Positions 7,940-17,610 are shown, counted from the stretch's first letter. The stretch: 64,000 nt of DNA from Pelagibius litoralis (GCF_011683915.1 NZ_JAAQPH010000026.1:1-64000); one strand, 5' to 3'. Program-made: numbers and translations. The notes: generated from the letters alone by a model not told the origin.

Positions 7940-10900
7940 TCAGGCCGCCAGATTGCCGCTGTCGATCAGGGCCTGGATGATCTCGGCGTCACTGTTGCCA
8001 AGACTGGTCAGGTCCACACCCTCCAAGACAATGGTTGTCGTATCTTCGCCGGGGCCCTCTCCGTCGAGATCGACAGTGACCGTGGTGTTTTCGCCGTCAA
8101 AGGCGAAGTCCAGGAAGGCATCCAGATCCTCTGCAGACGCGCCCTCCGGCGCGCCCTCAAGCAAGTCACCGAGGTTAAGCACATCGCCGCCGGCCCCGGT
8201 GGTGAAGTCAGCGATCGTGTCGGTATCGCCGGCATCCGCCGCGGTGAAGACGAACTTATCACTGCCTTCACCGCCGACGAGGTAGTCATCGCCCTCGCCA
8301 CCGAAAAGGATGTCGTTGCCGGCACCGCCGTCGAGGTAGTCGTTGCCGGCACCACCGAACAACTGATCGCTGTCCCGACCACCGTAGAGGTCATCGTTGC
8401 CGGCCCCGCCATAGAGCGTGTCGACACCGGCCCCGCCGAAGATGGTGTCTTCTCCATCGTCGCCGTAGAGCAGATCGTCGCCACCGGTTACCTCGCTGCC
8501 ATCGCTGGCATCGCCGTAGATAAGGTCGTTGCCGCCGCCGCCAAAGATGGTGTCGTCGCCGCCGACCCCGACCTCCGTCGACCCGCCGCCGGTCGCCAGA
8601 GCGTCACCGGCGATCAAATCGTCGCCGTCACCGCCCAGGATGGAGTCGTCGCCACCATGGTCGACCCTTGCGACCCCACCGACGGAAAGCGCATCACCTG
8701 AAATGGTGTCGTTACCGCCGCCGGCAATGATGGTGTCCTGGCTCACCCGGTTGTCGGGGTCGCCCCCGGTCGGATCGTTCACCACCTCGGCATCGCCACC
8801 GCCGGTCGCCAGAGCATCGCCGGAGATCAGGTCATTACCGGACCCGGTCTCGATCCGATCGCTGCCGACGATGGCAAGACCGGCGACATTGGAATAGGTG
8901 TTGACGACCCTGGCCTTGGCCCCAACGCCCGTTGCCAAAGCATCGCCGGCGACGACATTGTCACCGTTGCCCGCCCTAATGGTGTCGTTACCGGCCGAGG
9001 CTGTGCCGCCGAAGAGGGCCACGACATTGTTTTTCACCGTGGCATCGCCGCCATCAGCACCCGTGCTGGCCGCGTCGCCGGCGATCACATCGCCGTCGCT
9101 GTCGTCCGAAGCCGTTATGGAGTCGTTGCCGGCCTGTGCAACGCCACCCAGGCTTGCGTTGGCGTCGTTACGCACCGTCGCGGTGCCGCCCGCCCCGACC
9201 GCCAGGGCATCGCCCGCGACCGTATCGGACCCGCCACCGATGGTGATTACGTCGTTGCCGGAACTGGCCAGGGCGGAGATCGCCCCCGCCGTGTTCGCGA
9301 CGCTGGCAAGGGCGCCCTCCCCAACCGCCAGGGCATCGCCGGAAACCAGATCGTTTCCGGCGCCCGTGCCGATGGTGTCGTTGCCGGCAGATGTGGTTCC
9401 AAAGAGAGTCGCCAAGGCGCCGTTGGTGACATCAGCCGTGGCTTGGCCGTTGGTGGCAATCGCCAGGGCATCGCCCGCCACCACGTTGTCGCCGTCACCG
9501 GCGGAGATGCTGTCGTCGCCGGCTCGGCTGTCGCTGCCGGCCGCCGCGTTGCTCTGCTTGGCCGTGACTCCGGACCCGCCGATTGCCTGGGCACCGCCCG
9601 AGATACTGTCGGCACCGCCGCCCGTGGTGATCGTGTCGTTACCGACACTGGCATCGACAACAGCGACGTTGTTGCCGATCGCGGTGGCTGAGCCTTCGGA
9701 GATCGCCTGGGCCTCGCCCGCCACCCTGTTGTCGCCATCACCTGTGGTAATGGTGTCGTTGTCCACCAGGCCAGCGATGCCGGCAATGTTATTCTGCGTC
9801 GCGGAGGCTGACGTACCGCCATGGGCTTGGGCACCACCGGAGATGCTGTCGGCGCCACTGCCCGTGGTGATCTCATCGTTACCGGCACTGGCGTCGACAA
9901 GAGCGGCGTTGTTGCCGGTTGCGGTGGCTGTGCCATCGGCGATTGCCTGGGCATCACCCGCCACCATGTTGTTGCCATCGCCGGCGGCAATGGTATCGTT
10001 ACCGGCCCTGTCGGCGAACAACGCCGCCTCGTTGACCTGGTTAGCCGTGGCCTCTGTACCGCCGACCGCCTGGGCGTCGCCCGAGATACTGTCTGCACCG
10101 CTGCCCGCGGTGATCTCGTCATTGCCGGCGGAACTGCCTTTCGTGGCAGAGTTGTTGCCGCCCGCCGTCGCCTTGCCGTCTGAGATCGCCTGGGAATCAC
10201 CCGCAACCAGGTTATCCCCATTGCCGGCGGTAATGGTGTCATTGCCGGCATTGCCCCCTGCAGCAGCCTCGTTGCTATGCGTGGCTGTCGCGCTGTTCAA
10301 GCCCTTGGCCTGGGCGCCGCCGGAGATGATGTCATTGCCGCCGCCGGTGGTGATCTCGTCGTTGCCGGCCTCACTAAAATCTGCGGTGGCCGTGTTCTCG
10401 CCGACTGCCGTGGCATCGCCGTTGTTGGCGATGGCCTGGGCCTCGCCCGCCACCAGATTGTCGCCATCACCGGCCTTGATGGTGTCGTTGCCGGCGTCCG
10501 CGCCGCCCCCGGTCGCCGAGTTCACCAGCTTGGCGAAGGCGGCGGTTCCGCCGATCGCCTGGGCATCGCCGGAGACGGTGTCGGCACCATTGCCGGCAAT
10601 AATGGAGTCATCGCCAACAACGGCATCGATCCCGTTGGCAAAGTTTTCGCCATAGGCCGTCGCCGCGCCGTCGCTGCTGATCGCCTGGGCATCGCCCGCC
10701 ACCAGATTGTTGCCGTCACCGGCCTTGATGGTGTCGTTGTCGGCAAAGTCGAAGGGCCCTATCGCCGTGTTTGTCTGCTTGGCGAAGGCGGTGGTTCCAC
10801 CGATCGCTTGGGCGCCACCCGAAATGGTGTCGGCGTCACCACCCGTCGTGATAGAATCGATACCCGCATCGGCGAAGCCACCCCCGGTTCCGTCGGCCAG

Positions 10901-13900
10901 GTTGTCACCATAGGCCGTCGCTGCGCCGCCGCTGCTGATCGCCTGGGCATCGCCGGCGACGGTGTTGGCACCTTCACCTGCCGCGATGGTGTCGTTGCCG
11001 GCCCGGATGGTGTCGTCACCGGCAGAACCGCCCGCCGTCGCGGTGTTGGTCTGCGTGGCCTTGGCCTCCGTACCGCCAATCGCCTGGGCATCGCCGGAGA
11101 CGATGTCGGCACCGCTGCCCGTGGTGATCCCGTCGTTGCCGGCGGAACCGCCGTTGCCCAGATTCTCGCCTTGGGCAGAGGCGAAACCACCCGCGATCGC
11201 CTGGGCGTCACCGGCAACTTGGTTGTTGCCGTCACCCGCCGCGATGGTGTCGTTGCCGGCTCTGGTGCCGCCGTTGGCGGTGTTCAGCTGGGTCGCCTGG
11301 GCATTGGCCCCGCCGATCGCCTGGGCGCCGCCGGAGATGGTGTCGGCGCCGCCGCCGGCAACGATGGAGTCATCACCCGTGACGTTGCCGAAGCCCGCCG
11401 CCGTATTGGTCCCCAGAGCCGACGCTGTAGCGGATTTGGAGATCGCCTGCGCCTCGCCGGCCAGCGTGTTGTCGCCGTCACCGGCATCGATGGTGTCGTT
11501 GCCGGCCCGGTTGAAGTTCCCGCCCTGGGCAATGTTGGTGCCCTGCGCGTTGGCCACGCCGTCGGCGATTGCCTGGGCATCGCCGGCGATGATATCGGCG
11601 CCGTCCAGCGCGGAGATGCTGTCGTTGCCGGCAAGGCTGCCCTCGCCGCCGTCGGCGGTATTGAAGGCCTGAGCCACCGCATTGCCTTCCGCTCCATCGG
11701 CAAAAGCCTGGGCGTCACCGGCGATCCGATTGGCGCCGTCCAGCGCAGAGATGCTGTCGTTGCCGGCAGAACCCCGATCGGCGGCCGTATTCTCGACGAC
11801 CGCTTTGGCAAAGCCGAAGTCGCCGCTTACGACCGCCAGCGCATCGCCGGCGATCATATTGTCGCCGTCGCCGCCATCGATGAGATCGCTGCCGATCGGA
11901 GCCTGGGAGGCGCCGAACACAGCCTTGTTGACGGCCATTGCTTCCGCAATGGCGCCGTCGGTTTCTTCACCGCCGGCGATGGCCGCCGCGTCACCGCCGA
12001 TCACGTCAGAGCCTTCGCCGCCGTCGATCAGGTCATTGCCAAAGCCGGCGTCCGAGGAGTTAAGCTCCCCACGGTCGACGCTATCGTCGGTGTAAGCATA
12101 GGCCCGCGCGGTCTGCGTGTCTGTCGCCAGGGCATCGCCGGAGACCAGATCGTCTCCATTGCCGGCAAAGATACTGTCGTTACCGCCGAGGATAGCGATA
12201 GCCTCGTAATCCTCCGATAGACCGCTGGTGTTGTTCAACGCATCACCGGCGATCACATCTCTACCGGCATGGTTCAGATCATCATCGGGCAGCCCACCGA
12301 CCTCATCCGATCCGTCACCGAAGATCTGGTCGTCGCCGGTTCCGCCGTCCAGGGAATCATCACCCTGGCCGCCGATCAGGTAGTCGCTGCCGGAACCCCC
12401 ATAGAGGGCGTCGTTCCCAGCCTCGCCGAAAAGGAAATCGTTGTGATCGCTGAAGGTAGGCTCGTCATCCAGGTCGGCAACGCTGGTGTCTCCGCCTTCG
12501 CCGCCGTCAGCCTGGAGCTGCTCAAACTGGCCGAGAGCCTTTTGGGCCTGCTGCTCCGCCAGGTCCTGCGACCCACCGTAGAGGGAATCATCGCCTGACG
12601 CGCCCAACAGGAAATCGGGCCCGCCGTTACCTTCAACCAGATCGCCGCCGTCCTCGGCCTGCAGGAAGTTCTGTCCGGCCAGAGGGTCCGGGTTGTCCTG
12701 GCCCGGGTCCAGGTCGTCGTTCAAGGGATCGCCGGGATTGAGATCCGGCTCACCGAAAACCTCATCCGTGTTGTTGGCGTTGCCGTCGGTCGGCTGCGTG
12801 CCCGTGGTCCAGTCGTCCGGGCTGTCGGTATCGTCAGTGTCGACCCGCGAGAAAACTTTGTGACCGCTGGTGAGGATACCGTTGAAGGTCTCGAAGTCGA
12901 GGTCCAGCAGCGGCGAGCCGAAACCCTCCGGCGCGCCTGCAAAGTCGGGATTGTTCAACCCGTCCTGGTCAGCGCCGTTGGCGGCAAAGCCGTCTACATG
13001 CTGGTCGCCCTGATTGTCTTCGCCAGGGCGGAACACGACGTTCACGGCGATGGGATCGGTTGTATCCTCACCCAGATCCCAGAATTCGGCATCGTCGATT
13101 TCGAAGCCGTCGACCACGTTGCCATCGGCATCAAAGACCCGCGCAACGATGATTTCCTCACCGTCTTCACCGGTATCGTCTGCAACCTGGTAGAAGACGA
13201 TGTAACCGCCCGGTGGGATGGTGACGCCATCCGGAATCGCAACGGTTATGACATCGCCATCCGGGTTGACGATCTCGATGGTCACGTCATCGAGCGAAAT
13301 CTCATCATCTGAATTGTTCAGCAGCTCGATGTAGTTGAATTCCTGAAGCGGCTCGTTGGAAACACCTTCCTCATCCGCCGCAGATCCGGTGCCGGGCAGA
13401 TCGGGAATGCGCAGCGCGACCCCCAGGCCGATCTCGTTGACCAGCACCGGCGGCGGCACGAACACGAATTCGATGACATCGGGTTCGACGCCTGCGGCGC
13501 CAAATGCGAGCTCGGTGGTGCCCAACGTATCCTGCGCCGACAGCAGATCGATGGTCTCGCCCAGGTCGTCGTTGTACTGCGATCCACCGCCGCTTAACGG
13601 GCCCTGGCCGGCAGCCGTTTCGAGGCTCGAGTCGTCGGTCCCCGCCAGCGCCAACGCCTGGCTCAGCAGCACCTCCGCGCCGATTTCAACACCGCCCACC
13701 GTGAAGCTCGGCGCGTCTCCGTCCTCGACCACAGTGACCATGTCGAGAAACACGATCTGGCTGTCCGGCGTGCCGTCGCCGTTGTCGTCGAACGCCAGGA
13801 TGAAGTTGGCGCCCTCGACCTGCACCTGGGCCGCGCCCGGCGCGAAATCAAGATTGTAGGTCTGGCCTGCCGCTGCCTGAACCTCGACAGCCTGGCCAGG

Positions 13901-14044
13901 CGCTGGGCGCGCGAGGCTTACGACCGCGCCAGCCTGGCCGGGCGCCGTTGTGTTACCCGCGCTGCCGCCGACATAAATGTCCTCGGCGCGCTCCGCCACT
14001 GTGTCTTCCTGACCCTCGTAAACGCGCAACAGATCGTCTGTCAT
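7940..14044 (-). CDS. Giant RTX-type secreted repeat protein with type I secretion C-terminus
   Basis: The 2034-residue acidic protein is probably exported by a type I secretion system, since it has no N-terminal signal peptide and ends in an RTX block plus a T1SS-type tail. Layout: residues 1-150, an N-terminal module common to T1SS repeat proteins; about 200-370, a lamin-tail-like beta domain; 470-590, a first block of GGxGxDxLxGG calcium repeats; 590-855, degenerate repeats; 855-1520, eight alternating pairs of two repeat classes; 1520-1780, a third class (AGDALA type); 1780-1930, canonical RTX nonapeptides; 1932-2034, a tail beginning FVFTAADAGDTDTIADFTTG. GGAGATAGGAA precedes the ATG at 14044. 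No T1SS ABC transporter or TolC gene is in the window. Likely role: surface adhesin or extracellular matrix protein; catalytic activity is not evident. Confidence 0.85.
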   Translation of the reverse strand: MTDDLLRVYEGQEDTVAERAEDIYVGGSAGNTTAPGQAGAVVSLARPAPGQAVEVQAAAGQTYNLDFAPGAAQVQVEGANFILAFDDNGDGTPDSQIVFLDMVTVVEDGDAPSFTVGGVEIGAEVLLSQALALAGTDDSSLETAAGQGPLSGGGSQYNDDLGETIDLLSAQDTLGTTELAFGAAGVEPDVIEFVFVPPPVLVNEIGLGVALRIPDLPGTGSAADEEGVSNEPLQEFNYIELLNNSDDEISLDDVTIEIVNPDGDVITVAIPDGVTIPPGGYIVFYQVADDTGEDGEEIIVARVFDADGNVVDGFEIDDAEFWDLGEDTTDPIAVNVVFRPGEDNQGDQHVDGFAANGADQDGLNNPDFAGAPEGFGSPLLDLDFETFNGILTSGHKVFSRVDTDDTDSPDDWTTGTQPTDGNANNTDEVFGEPDLNPGDPLNDDLDPGQDNPDPLAGQNFLQAEDGGDLVEGNGGPDFLLGASGDDSLYGGSQDLAEQQAQKALGQFEQLQADGGEGGDTSVADLDDEPTFSDHNDFLFGEAGNDALYGGSGSDYLIGGQGDDSLDGGTGDDQIFGDGSDEVGGLPDDDLNHAGRDVIAGDALNNTSGLSEDYEAIAILGGNDSIFAGNGDDLVSGDALATDTQTARAYAYTDDSVDRGELNSSDAGFGNDLIDGGEGSDVIGGDAAAIAGGEETDGAIAEAMAVNKAVFGASQAPIGSDLIDGGDGDNMIAGDALAVVSGDFGFAKAVVENTAADRGSAGNDSISALDGANRIAGDAQAFADGAEGNAVAQAFNTADGGEGSLAGNDSISALDGADIIAGDAQAIADGVANAQGTNIAQGGNFNRAGNDTIDAGDGDNTLAGEAQAISKSATASALGTNTAAGFGNVTGDDSIVAGGGADTISGGAQAIGGANAQATQLNTANGGTRAGNDTIAAGDGNNQVAGDAQAIAGGFASAQGENLGNGGSAGNDGITTGSGADIVSGDAQAIGGTEAKATQTNTATAGGSAGDDTIRAGNDTIAAGEGANTVAGDAQAISSGGAATAYGDNLADGTGGGFADAGIDSITTGGDADTISGGAQAIGGTTAFAKQTNTAIGPFDFADNDTIKAGDGNNLVAGDAQAISSDGAATAYGENFANGIDAVVGDDSIIAGNGADTVSGDAQAIGGTAAFAKLVNSATGGGADAGNDTIKAGDGDNLVAGEAQAIANNGDATAVGENTATADFSEAGNDEITTGGGNDIISGGAQAKGLNSATATHSNEAAAGGNAGNDTITAGNGDNLVAGDSQAISDGKATAGGNNSATKGSSAGNDEITAGSGADSISGDAQAVGGTEATANQVNEAALFADRAGNDTIAAGDGNNMVAGDAQAIADGTATATGNNAALVDASAGNDEITTGSGADSISGGAQAHGGTSASATQNNIAGIAGLVDNDTITTGDGDNRVAGEAQAISEGSATAIGNNVAVVDASVGNDTITTGGGADSISGGAQAIGGSGVTAKQSNAAAGSDSRAGDDSISAGDGDNVVAGDALAIATNGQATADVTNGALATLFGTTSAGNDTIGTGAGNDLVSGDALAVGEGALASVANTAGAISALASSGNDVITIGGGSDTVAGDALAVGAGGTATVRNDANASLGGVAQAGNDSITASDDSDGDVIAGDAASTGADGGDATVKNNVVALFGGTASAGNDTIRAGNGDNVVAGDALATGVGAKARVVNTYSNVAGLAIVGSDRIETGSGNDLISGDALATGGGDAEVVNDPTGGDPDNRVSQDTIIAGGGNDTISGDALSVGGVARVDHGGDDSILGGDGDDLIAGDALATGGGSTEVGVGGDDTIFGGGGNDLIYGDASDGSEVTGGDDLLYGDDGEDTIFGGAGVDTLYGGAGNDDLYGGRDSDQLFGGAGNDYLDGGAGNDILFGGEGDDYLVGGEGSDKFVFTAADAGDTDTIADFTTGAGGDVLNLGDLLEGAPEGASAEDLDAFLDFAFDGENTTVTVDLDGEGPGEDTTTIVLEGVDLTSLGNSDAEIIQALIDSGNLAA
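9490..11475 (-). repeat. Eight alternating two-class ~40-residue repeats inside the RTX protein
   Basis: Class V reads GDG(N/D)N-xVAGDAQAIxxGxATAxGxN. Class S reads GxGAD-xISGGAQAIGGTxAxAxQxN. They alternate strictly V-S-V-S for eight pairs over residues ~855-1520, each joined by a degenerate calcium nonapeptide AGNDxI. One S unit carries an extra AGNDTI insertion. Identity is high but never perfect, so the array is old rather than freshly amplified. Confidence 0.85.
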
Positions 14045-14540
14045 TTCCTATCTCCAAATTGACTAACTCGACATACGCAAAGACGCCAGAAACCGATCCA
14101 GAGAATCGATTTTTACATCCAAAGTTGCGCGGAGTGTCTTGGAGGGCCGTCGCATTAACAAGGTTTCAACCGTATCAAAGCATGGCATTATGTATTAGTT
14201 AACTGTTATAATCAGGCAAAACTGTTGTGATTGGTTAACAAATCGGACCAATTTCCTAAGAAACTCTTACTTAGCGGGTGTCAGAAAACCAAGGTTCATT
14301 CACAGCTTTTCCCACTAAAAAAGGATATAAACAAATGATACACACGCAATACGCGAGTGAAATAGAAACTACTGAGGGAGTTATTCGCGGCTGCGATGGC
14401 CTTCCCGGAGAACCCCGGAATTAGCCTGGGGACCGGCGTGTTTTTCATCAGTCTTCCAGAGCGACGATCCGATCACGGACCGGGCCCGGATCGCTTCCAG
14501 CGTGGCGGGAGACAACTGTTGGATGACTGCTGGATGACTG
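14045..14540. other. AT-rich region upstream of the RTX gene
   Basis: About 500 bases without a credible gene, clearly richer in A and T between 14060 and 14390 than its surroundings. It should hold the RTX promoter. A possible minus-strand promoter is TTGCCT with TAATAC 16 bases further, in about 14195-14220. GTTAAC occurs at both ends of 14197-14239 within an imperfect dyad. A tandem TGGATGACTG pair lies at about 14520-14541, just beyond the end of the next gene. Confidence 0.45.
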
Positions 14541-15197
14541 TTAGGCAGTCGCCCTGCGCCGCCGCGCCAGATACAACGCCGCCTCGACGGCGGCGACATT
14601 GGGCAGCCAGCAGGACAGGCTTAGCAGCGCCGAGACCTGGTTGTAGTCGAGCCCGAAGGCCTCGAAAACGAGAAGCTGAAGGCGCAGGGAAATCGCCGCA
14701 GCGGTCAGGGCATAGGACCGCAGCATCCACCGTCTATGCAGATCGAACCGGAGGTTCACGGCGTGCCGCCAGCCCTGGGCCGTGACCGCCATCCAGGCGA
14801 CGGCCAAAGCCGAGAAGCCGAGTGTTGCGACCCAACCGCTTTCGACGTCCGGCGCAATCCAAAGCGCACTCGCCGCCCCCATCGCGCAGAACAGGACATA
14901 GCTTCGGCCGGCCCAGCGGTGAACGCCCGGCCAGCACCGGCGCGGCAGGGCCGAAAACTGGACCGCCCCAACCATCAGGGCCAGGGCCGAAGCTGTCGTA
15001 TGCGCCACGAAGATCCAGCCGTTCGCGACGAAGGAGGCCTGCATCGACGGCGGCAGGGCCGCGGGGTCGCCGGAAAGGTATCGCAGCGACACCAACCCTA
15101 CGGCGAAAGCCAGTATCAGGAGAACTGCCAGAGGCACGCCCCTTAACAAACCCGGCCTCAAGCGATAGAGACCATCGGCATCCGCGCTTGAGCGCAT
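14541..15197 (-). CDS. DUF2306-type integral membrane protein
   Basis: The 218-residue protein has about six hydrophobic segments, preceded by a short basic N-terminus. Family features are HTTASALALMVGAVQF, the HRWAGRSYV segment and LRFDLHRRWMLRSYALT, the conserved histidine/arginine loops of DUF2306 membrane proteins, whose function is unknown. The ATG at 15197 is preceded by GGAGGG at good spacing, so the longer frame from 15227 is not preferred. It lies 94 bases after the FAH-fold gene on the same strand and may be co-transcribed. The conserved histidines could bind haem or metal, but that is speculation. Confidence 0.75.
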   Translation of the reverse strand: MRSSADADGLYRLRPGLLRGVPLAVLLILAFAVGLVSLRYLSGDPAALPPSMQASFVANGWIFVAHTTASALALMVGAVQFSALPRRCWPGVHRWAGRSYVLFCAMGAASALWIAPDVESGWVATLGFSALAVAWMAVTAQGWRHAVNLRFDLHRRWMLRSYALTAAAISLRLQLLVFEAFGLDYNQVSALLSLSCWLPNVAAVEAALYLARRRRATA

Positions 15198-15291
15198 GTT
15201 ATCCCTCCACCTCTCTGATCTGCACAAAAGGCGCCGCTCTCACGGTATTCGTCCTTTGTCTTGCCTGTTGCCTCTGCCAACGACAGCCGCG

Positions 15292-16515
15292 CTATTGCCG
15301 CTGAGGCGCAGGCCCGATGATCTGGGCTGAAATACCGCCCAACCGACTGCTGTGATGCTCAACCGCGTCGCCGGCCTGCAGAAAACTCTCGCTCTCCAGC
15401 CCTCTTCGAATCGCGCGACCGATGACGTAGTCGCGCGGCGAGGCAAAGGATAGAAATCCGCCCAGACAGAAGTAGGCGATCGCTCCGCAGGCAATCTCCC
15501 TGGTTTCCGGCGGCCGAAACAGAACACCCGCCGGCGTTCCGGACAGCAGAACCGCGCCTTTACGAATGATACCGTCTACGGTCAACGGCACGGCCTGTCC
15601 TTCGAAACGCCAGCGCTCATCGCCCCCGGCTTCAACGACGAAGGCAGCCATTTGCCGGAAATCGAGGATCATTTCCTTGCCTGCCGCATACTGCATCGGC
15701 GCACCGTTGAGTGTCGTCGCAATGACTTCGCTGGAGACAAAAGAGCGCCAATCCGCCGGAACGACGATGTAGGGGCCTGTCGGGAAAAGCCCGGGACCGC
15801 TTTTTGCGTCACTGAACCCCACCCCGCTAAGGCTGTCCTCTCCGGCAGGGATGCCGCGCAGCAAAGCGGCTCTATCGGTGAAGTCTCCACAGAGGAAAAC
15901 CGCCTTCACCGCCTTGTCGAAGTCGTCAAGCGTGCGAATGTCCCGGTCGAAACGCATGCAAAGTTCAGCCTCGTAGTCGAGAAGAACCGCGGTGGGATCG
16001 GCCTGCAATGTCGTTGTCGAGGCTGTCGGCACCGCAAACTTTGGAAAGGCGAAGGTCCCTTCGTTGTTCACCTCCTCACCATGCTCGGCAAAGTTCGTGC
16101 CGAACGCGACGTGACCGCTTGCAGTCGCCGCAGGCAGCAATCGATCCCTGCGATACGACCGGGCCCGATCAGACTGCTCCTCGGCCAGCCGAACCAAAGC
16201 CCTGCGCCCGAGCACCGACATGGCATCGAAGACATCCGGATTGTCACGCCCAAGCCAGGCGCCAAGATCGATTCCGGCAACCTCCGTTCCGGTCTGCCCG
16301 ACAACGAGCAACAGGCTGTGCGCGCTTTCACCGACGCGCAGCTTGGCGAAAGTCAGCGCTTCGTCGAAAGGCGCAATAACGCTCTTCGGCGCGGAGTTAA
16401 CCGGGTCCAAGCTCTGCCGCTCCAGTGGAGCGGTGCAGACCAGAAAGACGCTGCCAAAGGCGACCGCGACAAAGGCCGCGGCCACCAGGGCGTGTCTTTT
16501 TTTCAGGGCCAGCAT
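15292..16515 (-). CDS. Exported or membrane-anchored FAH-fold (fumarylacetoacetate hydrolase-like) protein
   Basis: The protein has 407 residues. An N-terminal hydrophobic segment (residues ~8-28) looks like an uncleaved anchor or signal peptide. The FAH fold follows: PKFAVPTASTTTL, metal-site acids in LLDYEAELCMRF and the Asp in CGDFTDRAA, then KSGPGLFPTGPYIV, LNGAPMQYA and GAVLLSGTPAGV. FAH enzymes are normally cytoplasmic C-C hydrolases or decarboxylases, so an exported form is unusual. The ATG at 16515 is 9 bases past the stop of the upstream porin gene; an in-frame TTG at 16527 overlaps that stop. Neither has a strong ribosome site. Substrate unknown. Confidence 0.75.
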   Translation of the reverse strand: MLALKKRHALVAAAFVAVAFGSVFLVCTAPLERQSLDPVNSAPKSVIAPFDEALTFAKLRVGESAHSLLLVVGQTGTEVAGIDLGAWLGRDNPDVFDAMSVLGRRALVRLAEEQSDRARSYRRDRLLPAATASGHVAFGTNFAEHGEEVNNEGTFAFPKFAVPTASTTTLQADPTAVLLDYEAELCMRFDRDIRTLDDFDKAVKAVFLCGDFTDRAALLRGIPAGEDSLSGVGFSDAKSGPGLFPTGPYIVVPADWRSFVSSEVIATTLNGAPMQYAAGKEMILDFRQMAAFVVEAGGDERWRFEGQAVPLTVDGIIRKGAVLLSGTPAGVLFRPPETREIACGAIAYFCLGGFLSFASPRDYVIGRAIRRGLESESFLQAGDAVEHHSSRLGGISAQIIGPAPQRQ

Positions 16516-16523
16516 GACGGATA

Positions 16524-17366
16524 TCAAAACCGGTATGAAATGGCCAGGCCGCCGAAAAGCTGATCGGGCGACCCCTCATCATCGACGATCGGGCTGTCGG
16601 CGGCGTCGCCGAGCAGACGCGTGTACTCGACGCGGCCGAGCACACCCCAACGTTCCGTGAAGTTGTAGCTGAGCGTCGCCTCGACGCCGACGTCCTTCAG
16701 GCCGCCGTCCGAATCGTAGCGCTGCAGGCCGCTGCGCGCCGAATCCCGGGCATCGATCCCGAAATAGGTCTGCATGTAGTCGTCGCTTGCAAAAGTGATC
16801 CCGGTATCGAGACCCAGGCGCCATCGCTGACCGAAGAAAATCGCGTAGCCGCCACCCAAGGTCGCCGTCAGGCCCTCATGCGTGCCGGTGACATCGGCAA
16901 GCACCTGGGCGCTCAACTCGAACTCGTCCCTGGGATCGAAAAGCTCGGTGAACTGATAGCGAAGGAAACCGCCAAATTCGAAGGCGTCGTCAATCGACGA
17001 GAGGCGGTCGACAACGTCATTGCTGACGTCATCGCGTCCGGGGCGATAGGTCACGGCAGGGCCGAACTGGAAGCGGGAGTCGGGCAGCACGTTGAGACGC
17101 GCGTCGAGACCTTCGATCTCAAGGCTGAGACCAAGCGCGTCGACCCGGCTGATGATCAGCGGAACCGGCTCATAGTCGGACGAGCCTTCATATTCCGGCG
17201 ACACCGCCGGGCCGAGGGCGATGAAACCGCTGACGCCACCGCCGGATTCTGAAGGCCCCTGTTCTGAAGACTGGGATTCGTCAGCCAGGGCCGGCGCCGA
17301 AAACAGCCAGGGCGCGGATGTAAGCGCTGCAACGATAAAACGGAAAGGCAATGATTGTTCCTGCAC
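16524..17366 (-). CDS. MipA/OmpV-family outer membrane protein
   Basis: The 280-residue protein starts from a GTG at 17366 after GAGAGGAG. A TTG slightly downstream, after AGGA, is an alternative. The signal peptide ends ...APALA. The mature part has the family pattern GFIALGPAVSPEYEGSSDYEPVPLI, alternating beta strands and a C-terminal aromatic residue (SYRF), typical of outer-membrane barrels. MipA/OmpV proteins are thought to scaffold murein enzymes or act as porins. The open frame continues upstream to 17705 but has no signal-peptide logic there. It lies immediately before the FAH-fold gene, so the two probably form an envelope operon, divergent from the TetR gene. Confidence 0.85.
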   Translation of the reverse strand: MQEQSLPFRFIVAALTSAPWLFSAPALADESQSSEQGPSESGGGVSGFIALGPAVSPEYEGSSDYEPVPLIISRVDALGLSLEIEGLDARLNVLPDSRFQFGPAVTYRPGRDDVSNDVVDRLSSIDDAFEFGGFLRYQFTELFDPRDEFELSAQVLADVTGTHEGLTATLGGGYAIFFGQRWRLGLDTGITFASDDYMQTYFGIDARDSARSGLQRYDSDGGLKDVGVEATLSYNFTERWGVLGRVEYTRLLGDAADSPIVDDEGSPDQLFGGLAISYRF

Positions 17367-17610
17367 GCTCGAAAAGCTCCTCTCAACAGGTCGATTTCGG
17401 CTGCATTGTGAGGAGAAGCCGGCAATCTGAAAACTCGCGTTCAGCCGCTGGTAAAGGCTGGCGGGAGGGCACCGAAGCTTTCGCGAAAACACTGGAAAAA
17501 TTGGAGACAAGCCGCATTTAAGACTCTGTCCCTGCAACACGGCTGCTCGCGTTTCGCGGCGAGCGAAGGGGTTGCGGGAACCGATGCCCCTGGGTGGAAC
17601 CGCTATCAAT

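Noticed and set aside
8898-12220. Two long plus-strand frames (585 and 647 codons) with repeats
   Set aside because: They are the complement of the RTX repeat array, so their repetition is inherited from it. No start signals or homology.
7940-14044. CRISPR-like or satellite DNA appearance of the repeats
   Set aside because: Repeats are imperfect, in frame, ~120 bases per unit and encode a coherent protein. There are no constant repeats with unique spacers.
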